DNA of 64,000 nt from Acuticoccus sp. MNP-M23 (lineage in GTDB: Bacteria > Pseudomonadota > Alphaproteobacteria > Rhizobiales > Amorphaceae). The DNA lies in NCBI RefSeq assembly GCF_031195445.1, contig NZ_CP133480.1, positions 1,846,001 to 1,910,000 of the forward strand, read 5' to 3'. Below, in pieces: positions 18,701 to 27,548 of this stretch. The notes below the pieces were generated by a model. The model saw only the letters and a program-made list of their open reading frames with translations. It did not search any database and was not told the DNA's origin. The position numbers were made by a program, and so were the translations under genes. Each line of letters starts with the position of its first letter. The first letter of the stretch is position 1.

Positions 18701-19342
18701 CTAGAGCGACAGGACGTTGAAGGGACCGCCTGCCTCGGCTTCGGAGAAGAGGGCGAAACGAAGCGGCTGCGGCGGGCCGATGAAGCTGGCAAAATGTGCC
18801 TGCGCAGCGGCGTCCACCTCTGGCAGCGCGGCGCTGTCCACCGGGCCGGACAGCGTCATGTGGAACACATAGCGCTCCATCACGAAATTATAGCCCCATG
18901 TGTCCAGAAGTGCGCGGCCGCGGTCGTCCATCCGCTCGGGCTGGCGCCGGGCACGGTCTTCTGCCGTGAGGGGCGCGCGAAACGGCTCGAACGCATGAAG
19001 CGCAGCCTCGGAAAGGGACGCGAGCGGCGCGTTGTCGGCGGCCACAAGCGCGATGAAGCGCGACAGACGCGCTGCCTGAAGCGGAACCTCTACCGTGCCG
19101 AGATGTGCGGCAAACGCGCAAAAGGCGGTGATGAGCTCCGCCTCGGAAGCGCCTTGCGCCAGGCGGAAAGGCGCGCGCATTGTGGCGTGGAAGCCGTAGC
19201 GTGCGGGAACGGAAGCGTTTGCTGCCGTCGGCGCCTGCGCGGGCTCATCGGTACCGCTGAAGGGCGAGCGGCCGAGCCAGCGGGCCGCCGCCTTGCACAG
19301 CGGCGTTTCGGGCGGTGGGGTGAGGTAGATGGCGTAGCGCAC
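18701..19342 (-). CDS. DUF1045 / 2H phosphoesterase-like phosphonate metabolism protein
   Basis: A protein of about 213 aa using a GTG start at 19342 (VRYAIYLTPPPETPL), where family similarity begins; an ATG at 19402 adds 20 unrelated residues. Two H-x-T-type motifs, RYGFHATMRAPF and YVFHMTLSGPV, are the paired catalytic motifs of the 2H phosphodiesterase superfamily. The LARWLGRSPF-like N-terminal region is typical of the TIGR03223 'putative phosphonate metabolism protein' group. The exact reaction is unknown; hydrolysis of a ribosyl cyclic phosphate intermediate is plausible. It is directly upstream of phnM. Confidence 0.85.
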   Translation of the reverse strand: MRYAIYLTPPPETPLCKAAARWLGRSPFSGTDEPAQAPTAANASVPARYGFHATMRAPFRLAQGASEAELITAFCAFAAHLGTVEVPLQAARLSRFIALVAADNAPLASLSEAALHAFEPFRAPLTAEDRARRQPERMDDRGRALLDTWGYNFVMERYVFHMTLSGPVDSAALPEVDAAAQAHFASFIGPPQPLRFALFSEAEAGGPFNVLSL

Positions 19343-19511
19343 GTCCAGCGGTCTTTCGGTGCGAGCGAACCATTCGGCTCGGCAGCGTGTTGAACACAAC
19401 AAGGCCCGATTTGCCGGGCCGTCATAATGCGAGGATCACAGTGCTCCCATACGGTCGTGGCTCCCTGCCTTCAACCCGGCATCGTTTCCGCCAGATGTTC
19501 AGGATGCCGCG

Positions 19512-20579
19512 ATGACTGCGATCCTCTGGCTTGTCTGTGCCGCATCCGCCGCGTTGACGCTGGCGATCCTGTTTCTGGGCGGGTTCGGCACCACGCGGCA
19601 GGCGGCCCGAACCGTTGCCTATACAGGTGCCGCCGGTGCGACCGCCGCCGCCTATGCGCTGATGGCAACCGGTATCGGCGCAACCGTTGAGGAAACCGGC
19701 GCGCCGGTGGAGATGGCCGTGTTCGGCGCCTGGCTGGTGTCGACCCCGCTGGTGCTGGTGGGTCTTGCGCTCACCGCAACGCCCGTCGGCCACAAGACCA
19801 TTGGTGAGACGGCGGCGCTGGTTTTTGCCGGCGCTGCGATGGTGGTGGCGTTCGCCATCGGCACGCTCGTCAGCGGCCTTGCCGCCTGGGTCTGGTTTGT
19901 GGTGGGCATTGCTGCGCTTGGCGCTGCGCTCCTCCTTTTGTGGGGGCCGCTCAAGGAAAATTCCGAGGACGGTCACCCCGTTCGCGAGCAGCTTTACATG
20001 CGCCATGCCGGTGTCTTGTCCGGTCTTCTGCTGCTTTATCCGCTGGTCTTCCTGCTTTCGCCGCATTTTGGCGGAGCGATCGGCTTTGGGGCGATGGCAG
20101 TGCTGTTGGCGGCGCTCGATTTTGGCAGCCGCGCCGCCTTCGGCCTCCTCGTGGTGCTGGAGGACGACAATCTGCTGGCCGCAGAAGCGCAGGAGCGGGG
20201 CTGGGACCCGCGGCGCGACGCGGCCGCCGTCCGTCCCGGCATGGCAACGCCGGGCGCGGCTGCGCCCCAAATGGCCACCGCTCCTTCGCTGCGTGACAGG
20301 ATGCTGGCCCGCTACCATGAGAGCGAGGCGCAGCTGGCGGCGGCGACCCGGCTGCGTGGCGGGCTGGACCGGGTTCGCGCCGTGGGGCGGGATCAGGTCC
20401 GCCGTGCCATCGGCCCTGCCCGGCGACCGGCGCCGCGCCCGCCCGAGCCCGTACGCCGCCGCAAGCCTTCCGGCGGCCTGTGGCGAACGCCGTTCGGCCC
20501 GCTGCAGCGCACGGACATTGTGCCGGTGGCCGCCGTTGCCACCGCGTTGCTGTTGATCGCCCGGCAACGCAAGGACTGA
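19512..20579 (+). CDS. Microbial rhodopsin-like membrane protein lacking the retinal lysine
   Basis: A 355-aa protein with about seven hydrophobic helices in residues 1-217, then a cytosolic Arg/Pro-rich extension of about 140 aa ending in a last hydrophobic stretch. Helix C reads VFGAWLVSTPLVLVGLAL (70-87) and aligns with bacteriorhodopsin RYADWLFTTPLLLLDLAL. Helix F has LLLYPLVFLL, with the conserved Tyr-Pro at 176-177. Helix G reads LDFGSRAAFGLLVVL (202-216) and aligns with LDVSAKVGFGLILL. The counterion position is Ala73 (D85 in bacteriorhodopsin), the proton donor Gly84 (D96), and the Schiff-base lysine is Arg207 (K216). Asp203 (D212) is kept. It therefore cannot bind retinal covalently; a non-photoactive or sensor role is inferred. 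Confidence 0.78.
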   Translation: MTAILWLVCAASAALTLAILFLGGFGTTRQAARTVAYTGAAGATAAAYALMATGIGATVEETGAPVEMAVFGAWLVSTPLVLVGLALTATPVGHKTIGETAALVFAGAAMVVAFAIGTLVSGLAAWVWFVVGIAALGAALLLLWGPLKENSEDGHPVREQLYMRHAGVLSGLLLLYPLVFLLSPHFGGAIGFGAMAVLLAALDFGSRAAFGLLVVLEDDNLLAAEAQERGWDPRRDAAAVRPGMATPGAAAPQMATAPSLRDRMLARYHESEAQLAAATRLRGGLDRVRAVGRDQVRRAIGPARRPAPRPPEPVRRRKPSGGLWRTPFGPLQRTDIVPVAAVATALLLIARQRKD

Positions 20580-20675
20580 GAGGCCGCGGCGCGATTTCTC
20601 TGACATGGCTGCCGGTTTGCGGCATAACCATTGCAAGCATTCTCGCTAATTAATGTTGCAAGGGAGAGCTATTCA

Positions 20676-21686
20676 GTGTTTCGCACGCTTCTCGCGGCCA
20701 CGGCGATTGCCATGGCGACGCCACTTGCTGCACAGGACCTCACCCCGGTTCGCTTCTCGCTGGACTGGAAGTTCGAGGGGCCGTCGGCGCCCTTTTTCGT
20801 CGCGATCGACAACGGCTACTTCGCGGACGAAGGGCTCGACGTCACAATCGATTCGGGCGCCGGTTCGCGCGAATCCATCCCCCGCGTCGCCACCGGCGCC
20901 TACGAGATGGGGTTCGGCGACGTCAACGCGCTGGTGAAATTCCTTGCCGATCAGCCGGACGCCGCGGTGGAGGCCGTCTACATGATGTACGACAAGCCGC
21001 CATTTGCGGTGATCGGCCGCAGGACCCAGGGCGTCACCGAAGATCCCAGATCGCTGGAAGGCAAGACGCTGGGCGCCCCTCCACCGGACGCCGCGTTTGC
21101 GCAGTGGGCCGCGTTCAAGGATGCCGCCGGGATCGACAGCAGCGCGATCAAGATCGAATCCGTAGGGTTCCCGGTTCGCGAGCCGATGCTGGCGCAAGGG
21201 CAGGTGGACGCGATTTTCGGTTTCTCGTTCTCCTCGGTCCTCAACCTCCTCGCGCAGGGCGTGCCGGCCGATGACATCGTGACCATCATGATGGCCGACA
21301 ACGGGCTCGACCTCTACGGCAATGCCGTGCTGGTCAACACCGAATGGTCGGCGGAAAACCCCGAGGCGGTGTCGGGCTTTGTCAACGCGCTGGTAAAGGG
21401 CGTGCAATTCACCGTCGCGAACCCCGAGGAGGCGGTGAAGTCGGTGCTGAGCCGCAACAACATCGCATCAGAGGAGACGGAGACCGCGCGGCTCAAAATG
21501 GCGATCGACGACAATATCGTGACGGAAGCCACCGAGACCGACGGGCTCGGCGCAGTGAACCCGGAGCGGCTGACCGCCTCCATCAAGCAGCTGCAGACCT
21601 CGTTCGACATGCCGTCTCCGCCGGACGCGGCGCGGGTTTTCGACCCACAATACCTGCCGCCGCTGGAAGCACGCCTTCCCAACTAG
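20676..21686 (+). CDS. ABC transporter substrate-binding protein (NitT/TauT/NMT1-like)
   Basis: A 336-aa periplasmic binding protein. The GTG start at 20676 follows an AGGGAGA ribosome-binding site (20661-20667). The signal peptide is VFRTLLAATAIAMATPLAAQ. The mature start VRFSLDWKFEGPSAPFFVAI and later GDVNALVKFLAD, NPEAVSGFVNALVKG and NPEEAVKSVLSRN match the SsuA/THI5-like family that imports sulfonates, pyrimidine precursors or purines. Context points to a purine or ureide ligand, because hydroxyisourate hydrolase, xanthine dehydrogenase and guanine deaminase follow on the same strand. No ATPase gene is present between here and the end of the block. Confidence 0.88.
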   Translation: MFRTLLAATAIAMATPLAAQDLTPVRFSLDWKFEGPSAPFFVAIDNGYFADEGLDVTIDSGAGSRESIPRVATGAYEMGFGDVNALVKFLADQPDAAVEAVYMMYDKPPFAVIGRRTQGVTEDPRSLEGKTLGAPPPDAAFAQWAAFKDAAGIDSSAIKIESVGFPVREPMLAQGQVDAIFGFSFSSVLNLLAQGVPADDIVTIMMADNGLDLYGNAVLVNTEWSAENPEAVSGFVNALVKGVQFTVANPEEAVKSVLSRNNIASEETETARLKMAIDDNIVTEATETDGLGAVNPERLTASIKQLQTSFDMPSPPDAARVFDPQYLPPLEARLPN

Positions 21687-21755
21687 CCTCTTGCCGGCGG
21701 GCCGCGGCGGACGCGCCCGCCGGCATCGTTCGGGCGCAACCTTTCAGGAGGCACG

Positions 21756-22526
21756 ATGGCCGTTGCGATCGGCAAGGAGCGCGCGGCGCCCTTCATCTAC
21801 GCTGCCGCGTTGATCCTGCTTTGGGAAGCGGCGGTCAGGATCGGCGACATGCCGGTATATATCCTGCCGGCACCGACGGCGATTTCGGCGTCCATCGTCC
21901 AATACTGGCCGGCCATCTGGCAAAACGCGCTGGTCACGCTGTGGACCACGGTTGCGGGCTTCGGCCTTGCGGTGGTGTTCGGCCTGGCACTGGGGCTGCT
22001 GGTGGGCTGGTCGCGCTCCATCTATGCGGGGCTTTATCCGCTGATGGTCGGCTTCAACTCCATTCCCAAGGTGGCGGTGGTGCCGATCCTCGTCATCTGG
22101 TTCGGCATCGGCACGGTCCCGGCCATCATCACGGCGTTTCTCATCGCATTCTTTCCCGTGGTGGTGAACGTGGCGACGGGGCTTGCCACCATCGAGCCCG
22201 AAACCGAAGACGTTCTCCGCGCCCTTGGCGCCAACAAGTGGGACGTGATGACCAAGATCGGCATCCCGCGCGCGATGCCGTATTTCTTCGGCTCCCTGAA
22301 GGTGGCGATCACCCTGGCGTTCGTCGGCTCGGTGGTGTCGGAGACCATTGCGGCCAATGCGGGGCTTGGGCACATGATGCTGGCGGCGCAGTCTCAGTTC
22401 AACGTACCGTTGGTCTTCGCGGGGCTCGTTGCGCTCGCTGTGGAGGGGATTGTTATGTACGCTGTGATGGCCGAGATCGAGAAGCGCACCACGGGCTGGG
22501 CCCGGCGCGGGCAGAACCGGCAGTGA
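21756..22526 (+). CDS. ABC transporter permease (NitT/TauT type)
   Basis: A 256-aa inner-membrane permease with five to six TM helices and the EAA loop (EDVLRALGANKWDVMTKIGI). The start at 21756 has a strong AGGAGG site. It pairs with the substrate-binding protein 69 bp upstream. Its stop overlaps the GTG start of the hydroxyisourate hydrolase gene (22523-22526), coupling uptake to purine degradation. The ATP-binding subunit that this transporter needs is not encoded nearby. Confidence 0.9.
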   Translation: MAVAIGKERAAPFIYAAALILLWEAAVRIGDMPVYILPAPTAISASIVQYWPAIWQNALVTLWTTVAGFGLAVVFGLALGLLVGWSRSIYAGLYPLMVGFNSIPKVAVVPILVIWFGIGTVPAIITAFLIAFFPVVVNVATGLATIEPETEDVLRALGANKWDVMTKIGIPRAMPYFFGSLKVAITLAFVGSVVSETIAANAGLGHMMLAAQSQFNVPLVFAGLVALAVEGIVMYAVMAEIEKRTTGWARRGQNRQ

Positions 22527-22867
22527 CCGGCCGTCTCACCACGCATGTGCTCGACACGGCGCACGGCACGCCGGCCGCGGGCATTGCCGTCACCCTGTGC
22601 GACAGTGCGGGCAACGAGATTGCGCGCAGCACTACCAACGCCGACGGGCGGCTCGACGCGCCGATCCTCGAAGGCGAAGCCTTCAAGCCCGGCGCCTATG
22701 TGCTGGAATTTGCGGCAGGGGACTATTTCCGCAAGCTGGGGCTGAACCTTGGCGACCCGGCCTTTCTGGACACGGTGGTGATTGCGTTCGGCATTGCCGA
22801 CGAGACGCATTATCATGTGCCGCTGCTTGTCTCGCCCTATGGCTACACGACCTACCGGGGGAGTTGA
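22523..22867 (+). CDS. uraH: 5-hydroxyisourate hydrolase
   Basis: A 114-aa transthyretin-related protein that converts 5-hydroxyisourate to OHCU in urate degradation. The N-terminal LTTHVLDTAHGTPAAGI motif, the central RLDAPIL segment and the C-terminal HYHVPLLVSPYGYTTYRGS (ending YRGS) are the family's active-site signatures. The GTG start at 22523 overlaps the permease stop, and its stop shares a base with the xdhA start (TGATG at 22865-22869). No uricase gene is seen, so the step that makes its substrate must be encoded elsewhere. Confidence 0.95.
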   Translation: MTGRLTTHVLDTAHGTPAAGIAVTLCDSAGNEIARSTTNADGRLDAPILEGEAFKPGAYVLEFAAGDYFRKLGLNLGDPAFLDTVVIAFGIADETHYHVPLLVSPYGYTTYRGS

Positions 22868-24333
22868 TGGAAGACGCGATCCGCCTCGTTCTGAACGGTA
22901 CCCCGGTGCGCATTGCCGATGCGCCGCCAACGCTGACGCTGCTGGAATGGCTGCGCGGCAAGGGGCTGACGGGGACGAAGGAGGGTTGCGCCGAGGGCGA
23001 CTGCGGGGCCTGCACCGTCGCTGTGCAGCGCGCTGGCGCGGGCGGGCTTGAAACACGGGCACTCAACGCCTGCATCATGCCGCTCGCCATGGCGCACGGG
23101 GCCAGCATTGTCACCGTGGAGGGGATCGCCAGCGCGGAGGGCAACGGTGACCCGCACCCGATCCAGCGCGAGATGGCGGCACGCCACGCCTCCCAGTGCG
23201 GCTTCTGCACGCCGGGTTTCGTGATGAGCCTGTGGGCGCGCCCCGAGGACGCCGCCACCGACCGGCAGGCGCTGGAAGACCGTCTTGCCGGCAACCTTTG
23301 CCGCTGCACGGGGTATGGCCCGATCCTGGACGCTGCGGCCGTGTCAGCACCGGAGACGGACGCGGCGCGCGACAGGGAAGCGGAGGCGGCCCTTGCCGCA
23401 TCGCTCGGCGCAATCGGCCCGCTCGACATGCGCGTGGATGGCCGCCGGATCATCGTTCCGCATGACGAGGCGAGCTTTGCCGATGCCGTCGCCGAACACC
23501 CGGATGCCCGGATCATCGCCGGGGCGACCGACGTGGGCCTCTGGATCACCAAGCGCCTTTACGATCCCGCAACGGTGATCTTCGCCGGCGAGGTGGGTGA
23601 GCTGAAGACCATCGCAGTCGAGGGTGATGCGCTCATGGTTGGCGCTGCGGTCACCCACGCGCAATTTGCGCGGACCGTTGAAGAGATGGCGCCGCCGCTG
23701 GGCGAGATGATGCGGCGGTTCGGCGGCCTTCAGGTGCGCAGTGCCGGGACGGTGGGCGGCAACATCGCCAACGGCTCGCCCATCGGAGACCTGCCGCCCG
23801 CAATGATCGCGGCCGGCGCGACGCTTTCCATCGGCAAGGCCGGATCGTGCCGCAGCATGGCGCTGGAAGACTACTTCATCGACTACGGCAAGCAGGCACG
23901 CGATCCGGGCGAATATGTCCGCAGCCTTTGCGTGCCTCTGGACGGCCTGTCCCGGCTCACCTGCCACAAGGTCTCCAAGCGGTTCGACAGCGATATTTCG
24001 GCCGTGCTGGCCGCCTTCGCGCTGTGGGTGGAGGACGGTGTCGTGCAAAAGGCGCGCATTGCATTCGGCGGCATGGCGGCGACGCCGCGCCGCGCCCCTC
24101 GCGCGGAGGCCGCACTTATCGGCCATCGCTACGACGAGACTGCGGTGCGCAATGCACAGGCCGCGCTGGCCGAAGATTTCACGCCGATCAGCGACATGCG
24201 CGCGTCCGCTACCTACCGGATGCGTGTGGCGCAGAACCTCCTAATGCGGGACTTTCTGGAGCGGACAGAGCCCGAAACGCGAACGCGGCTTGCTGGCGGT
24301 GCGGTGGCCCGGCTTGCAGGTCGGGCAGCATGA
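22867..24333 (+). CDS. xdhA: Xanthine dehydrogenase small subunit (2Fe-2S and FAD)
   Basis: A 488-aa subunit that passes electrons from the molybdenum centre to NAD+. The N-terminal plant-type 2Fe-2S domain carries CAEGDCGACTVAV; the second helical 2Fe-2S domain has SQCGFCTPGF and NLCRCTGYGPI. The FAD-binding half includes IIAGATDVGLWITK and the GGLQVRSAGTVGGNIANGSP loop. The ATG at 22867 overlaps the uraH stop. It is the first gene of a coupled xdhABC-guaD string converting guanine and hypoxanthine to urate. Confidence 0.95.
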   Translation: MEDAIRLVLNGTPVRIADAPPTLTLLEWLRGKGLTGTKEGCAEGDCGACTVAVQRAGAGGLETRALNACIMPLAMAHGASIVTVEGIASAEGNGDPHPIQREMAARHASQCGFCTPGFVMSLWARPEDAATDRQALEDRLAGNLCRCTGYGPILDAAAVSAPETDAARDREAEAALAASLGAIGPLDMRVDGRRIIVPHDEASFADAVAEHPDARIIAGATDVGLWITKRLYDPATVIFAGEVGELKTIAVEGDALMVGAAVTHAQFARTVEEMAPPLGEMMRRFGGLQVRSAGTVGGNIANGSPIGDLPPAMIAAGATLSIGKAGSCRSMALEDYFIDYGKQARDPGEYVRSLCVPLDGLSRLTCHKVSKRFDSDISAVLAAFALWVEDGVVQKARIAFGGMAATPRRAPRAEAALIGHRYDETAVRNAQAALAEDFTPISDMRASATYRMRVAQNLLMRDFLERTEPETRTRLAGGAVARLAGRAA

Positions 24334-24342
24334 GGCGCGCCG

Positions 24343-26706
24343 ATGGATGATCTCCCCTTCTCGGCGAAGGGCCGCGACTTTCCGGCCACGTCACCGCCGA
24401 CGCCCGCAACTGCCGAAGCCTCGCACGCGCCGGTGCCGCACGATTCCGGCCACAAGCACGTCACCGGCGCGGCCATCTACGCCGACGACATCGCCGAGCC
24501 GGTCGCAATGGTGCACGTCCACATCGCCTATGCGGACTTTGCCTGCGGCACGGTGCGCGCCAACCTTGATGCCGTGCGGCAGGCGGACGGCGTTGTGGCG
24601 GTGCTGACCGGGGACGATGTGCCGGGCGAAAACAACGTGGGTCCGGTCGTGCACGACGAGCCGATGCTAGTGCTGGAAGGCGGGGAGGGCCGCGTCTTCT
24701 ACCATGGCCAGCCGATGTTTGCGGTGGTTGCCACCAGCCGGCGCGCGGCTCGCGTTGCGGCAACCCTTGCAACTCTTGAGCGGGCGCCCGACCCGGCGGT
24801 CATCACCATCCGCGATGCGATCGACCGCGGCACCGAGGTGGACGAGACACTGACCATGGCAAGCGGGGACGCGGCGGCCGCCATCGCCTCGGCGCCCCGG
24901 CGGCTCACCGGCGAAGTGGACATCGGCGGGCAGGAGCATTTTGCGCTGGAGGGCCAGGTTGCGGTGGCCACCCCCGGCGAGGACGACGACATGCACGTCA
25001 TCTCCTCCAACCAGCACCCGTCCGAATGCCAGGAGGTTGTGGCGCGGGTGCTGGGGGTGCCCAGCCACGCCGTGACCGTGGAAGTGCGCCGCCTTGGCGG
25101 CGGGTTCGGCGGCAAGGAAAGCCAGGGCAACCTGTTTGCCGCCGTGGCGGCGCTGGCGGCCCGCCTCACCGGCCGGCCTGCCAAGGTGCGAACCGACCGG
25201 GACGATGATTTCATCATCACCGGCAAGCGCCATGATTTCCTGATCGAATATGACGTGGGCTTTGACGACAAGGGCAGGCTGCTCGGCGTTCGCTTCGTGC
25301 AGCATGCCCGCTGCGGCTGGTCGCTGGATCTGTCGCGCGGGATCTGCGACCGGGCGATGTTCCACGCCGACAATTGCTACGCCATCCCGTCGATGGAGGT
25401 GGTCTCGCGCCGCTGGCGGACCAACACCTGCTCTAATACCGCCTTCCGCGGTTTTGGCGGGCCGCAGGGAATTGTCGGCATCGAACGGGTGATCGAGCAT
25501 GTGGCCGCGGCCGTGGGCCGCGACCCGCTGGAGATCCGCCGCCTCAACCTTTACCGCGCCGATGCGCCGGAAGCGGCAAGGACCACGCATTATGGCATGG
25601 TGGTCGACGATCTGGTGATCGGCGATATCGTCGACGAGCTGGCAGAGAGCGCCGACTACACGGCACGCCAGGCGGAGATTGCGGCCTTCAACGCCGCGTC
25701 GCCGGTCTTGAAGCGCGGGCTTTCGCTGGTCCCGGTGAAGTTCGGCATCTCGTTTACCACCACCTTTCTCAATCAGGCCGGTGCGCTGGTCCACGTCTAC
25801 AAGGACGGGTCCGTGATGATCAATCACGGCGGGATCGAGATGGGGCAGGGGCTCTATATCAAGGTGGCGCAAGTGGTGGCCGATGCGTTCGGCCTGCCGC
25901 TGGAACGGGTGAAAATCACCGCCACCCGCACCGACAAGGTGCCCAACACGGCGCCCACAGCAGCGTCCTCCGGCGCCGACATGAACGCGCTGGCCGCGCT
26001 GGACGCCTGCGGCCATATCAAGGCGCGCCTTGCCGCGTTTGTGGCCGGCCGGGCCGGCGTGCCTGCGGCTGACGTGCGCTTTGAAGCCGGCAAGGTGGTT
26101 GCCGGGGCGACGCAGCACGACTTTGCCGCCCTGTGCCGCGAAGCCTGGATGGCGCGGATCTCGCTCTCGTCCAGCGGTTATTACGCCACGCCGAAAATCT
26201 CTTGGGACCGTCAGGCGGGCAAGGGTCGCCCATTTTACTACTTTGCCTATGGTGCGGCAGTGGCCGAAGCCGCCATCGACACGCTGACCGGCGAAAGCCG
26301 CCTCCTGCGCGTCGATATTCTGCACGATTGCGGCCGTTCGCTGAATCCGGCGGTGGATCTGGGGCAGATCGAAGGCGGCTTCGTGCAGGGCGCGGGCTGG
26401 CTGATGACCGAGGAGCTGGTGTGGGACGGGAATGGCAGGCTCGCCACCCACGCCCCGTCCACCTACAAGATCCCCTGTGCGTCCGACCGTCCACCCGACA
26501 TGCGGGTTGCCATCTGGGCCAAGGGCGAAAACCGCGAGCTTGCGGTGCGCCGCTCCAAGGCGGTGGGCGAGCCGCCGCTGATGCTGGGGATTGCCGCCCA
26601 TCAGGCCATCGGCGCGGCAGTCGACGCGGCGCGTGCCGGTTTCCACGCACTCGACACTCCGGCAACGCCTGAGCGCGTTCTCGCCGCGCTGATGCGGCCG
26701 GCATGA
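24343..26706 (+). CDS. xdhB: Xanthine dehydrogenase molybdopterin-binding subunit
   Basis: A 787-aa large subunit that hydroxylates hypoxanthine and xanthine at the molybdenum cofactor. The fold is marked by GQEHFALEGQVAVATP, EVRRLGGGFGGKESQ, NTAFRGFGGPQGI, the Gly-rich GGIEMGQGLYIKVAQ motif and VGEPPLMLGIAAHQAI, which holds the catalytic base Glu. Length is normal for a bacterial XdhB. The 3' end overlaps the XdhC start by 4 bp (ATGA, 26703-26706). Confidence 0.95.
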   Translation: MDDLPFSAKGRDFPATSPPTPATAEASHAPVPHDSGHKHVTGAAIYADDIAEPVAMVHVHIAYADFACGTVRANLDAVRQADGVVAVLTGDDVPGENNVGPVVHDEPMLVLEGGEGRVFYHGQPMFAVVATSRRAARVAATLATLERAPDPAVITIRDAIDRGTEVDETLTMASGDAAAAIASAPRRLTGEVDIGGQEHFALEGQVAVATPGEDDDMHVISSNQHPSECQEVVARVLGVPSHAVTVEVRRLGGGFGGKESQGNLFAAVAALAARLTGRPAKVRTDRDDDFIITGKRHDFLIEYDVGFDDKGRLLGVRFVQHARCGWSLDLSRGICDRAMFHADNCYAIPSMEVVSRRWRTNTCSNTAFRGFGGPQGIVGIERVIEHVAAAVGRDPLEIRRLNLYRADAPEAARTTHYGMVVDDLVIGDIVDELAESADYTARQAEIAAFNAASPVLKRGLSLVPVKFGISFTTTFLNQAGALVHVYKDGSVMINHGGIEMGQGLYIKVAQVVADAFGLPLERVKITATRTDKVPNTAPTAASSGADMNALAALDACGHIKARLAAFVAGRAGVPAADVRFEAGKVVAGATQHDFAALCREAWMARISLSSSGYYATPKISWDRQAGKGRPFYYFAYGAAVAEAAIDTLTGESRLLRVDILHDCGRSLNPAVDLGQIEGGFVQGAGWLMTEELVWDGNGRLATHAPSTYKIPCASDRPPDMRVAIWAKGENRELAVRRSKAVGEPPLMLGIAAHQAIGAAVDAARAGFHALDTPATPERVLAALMRPA

Positions 26707-27548
26707 GCGAGGCAACCCGCACCCGCCTTGCGGCCATGGCCGCGGACCGCCCGGCTGCAGTGGTGTACGTTTCTGGTGCGGATGGCTCGACCCCGCGCGA
26801 GGTGGGCGCGTTCATGATCGTTACCCCGGACGAGGCGGTCGGCACCATCGGCGGCGGTGAAGCGGAGCGGCGCGGCATTGTTGCGGCCCGCGCGCTGCTG
26901 GCCGGCGGCGACGCCCGCACGATGCTGACCCTGCCGCTGGGCCCGGCGCTCGACCAGTGCTGCGGCGGCCGGCTGACCCTTGCCATCGCGCGGGTAGAGG
27001 CGCCGCCGCCCGGGCCTGTTGCGCTGTGGCCGGGCGGACCGGTGATCCGCGATCCGGCAGACCCGCCGGTGCTGGTCTATGGCGCGGGCCATGTGGGGGC
27101 CGCGGTGGTGCGCGCGCTCTCCCCGCTGCCGTTTGCGGTGGACTGGATCGACCCGCGCAGCGAAAGCGTCTGGCCCACCCCGGCCGACCAACCCTGCCGC
27201 CGCCTCGCCATCCCGGAGGCGGCCGCAGGGCGCGCGCCGCCGGACGCGATCCATCTGGTGATGACCCACAGCCATGCCGTCGACCTTGAAATCGTTGCTG
27301 CCGTGCTTGCCCGTCCGTTCCGCTTTCTTGGCCTGATCGGCTCGGCCACCAAACGCGCCACCTTCGTGCGCCGCCTTGCCGAACGCGGGCTCGACGGCGC
27401 GCGGGTAAATTCACCCATCGGCCTTCCTCAAATTGCCGGCAAGGCGCCCGCCATCATTGCGGCCTCGGTCGCTGCACAACTGCTTTGCCTTGATGATGGG
27501 AGTGCCGGCGCCGCCGCCGTGCGCCGCAGCGAAAGGGAGACTGCGTGA
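26703..27548 (+). CDS. xdhC: XdhC, xanthine dehydrogenase accessory protein
   Basis: A 281-aa chaperone that sulfurates and inserts the molybdenum cofactor into XdhB. The N-terminal XdhC/CoxI block (GSTPREVGAFMIVT, TIGGGEAERRGI, DQCCGGRLTLA) and the C-terminal Rossmann part (VLVYGAGHVGAAVVRAL, LIGSATKRATFVRRL, INSPIGLPQ-like VNSPIGLPQIAGKAP) are both present. It is coupled to xdhB upstream and to guaD downstream by 4-bp overlaps. Confidence 0.94.
   Translation: MSEATRTRLAAMAADRPAAVVYVSGADGSTPREVGAFMIVTPDEAVGTIGGGEAERRGIVAARALLAGGDARTMLTLPLGPALDQCCGGRLTLAIARVEAPPPGPVALWPGGPVIRDPADPPVLVYGAGHVGAAVVRALSPLPFAVDWIDPRSESVWPTPADQPCRRLAIPEAAAGRAPPDAIHLVMTHSHAVDLEIVAAVLARPFRFLGLIGSATKRATFVRRLAERGLDGARVNSPIGLPQIAGKAPAIIAASVAAQLLCLDDGSAGAAAVRRSERETA

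Noticed and set aside
19403-19420. Hairpin GGCCCG / CGGGCC upstream of the DUF1045 gene, considered as a terminator.
   Set aside because: Only six base pairs, no T-tract, and no gene ends there.
24667-26715. Minus-strand open frame of about 682 codons opposite xdhB.
   Set aside because: Fully antisense to a conserved xanthine dehydrogenase subunit.
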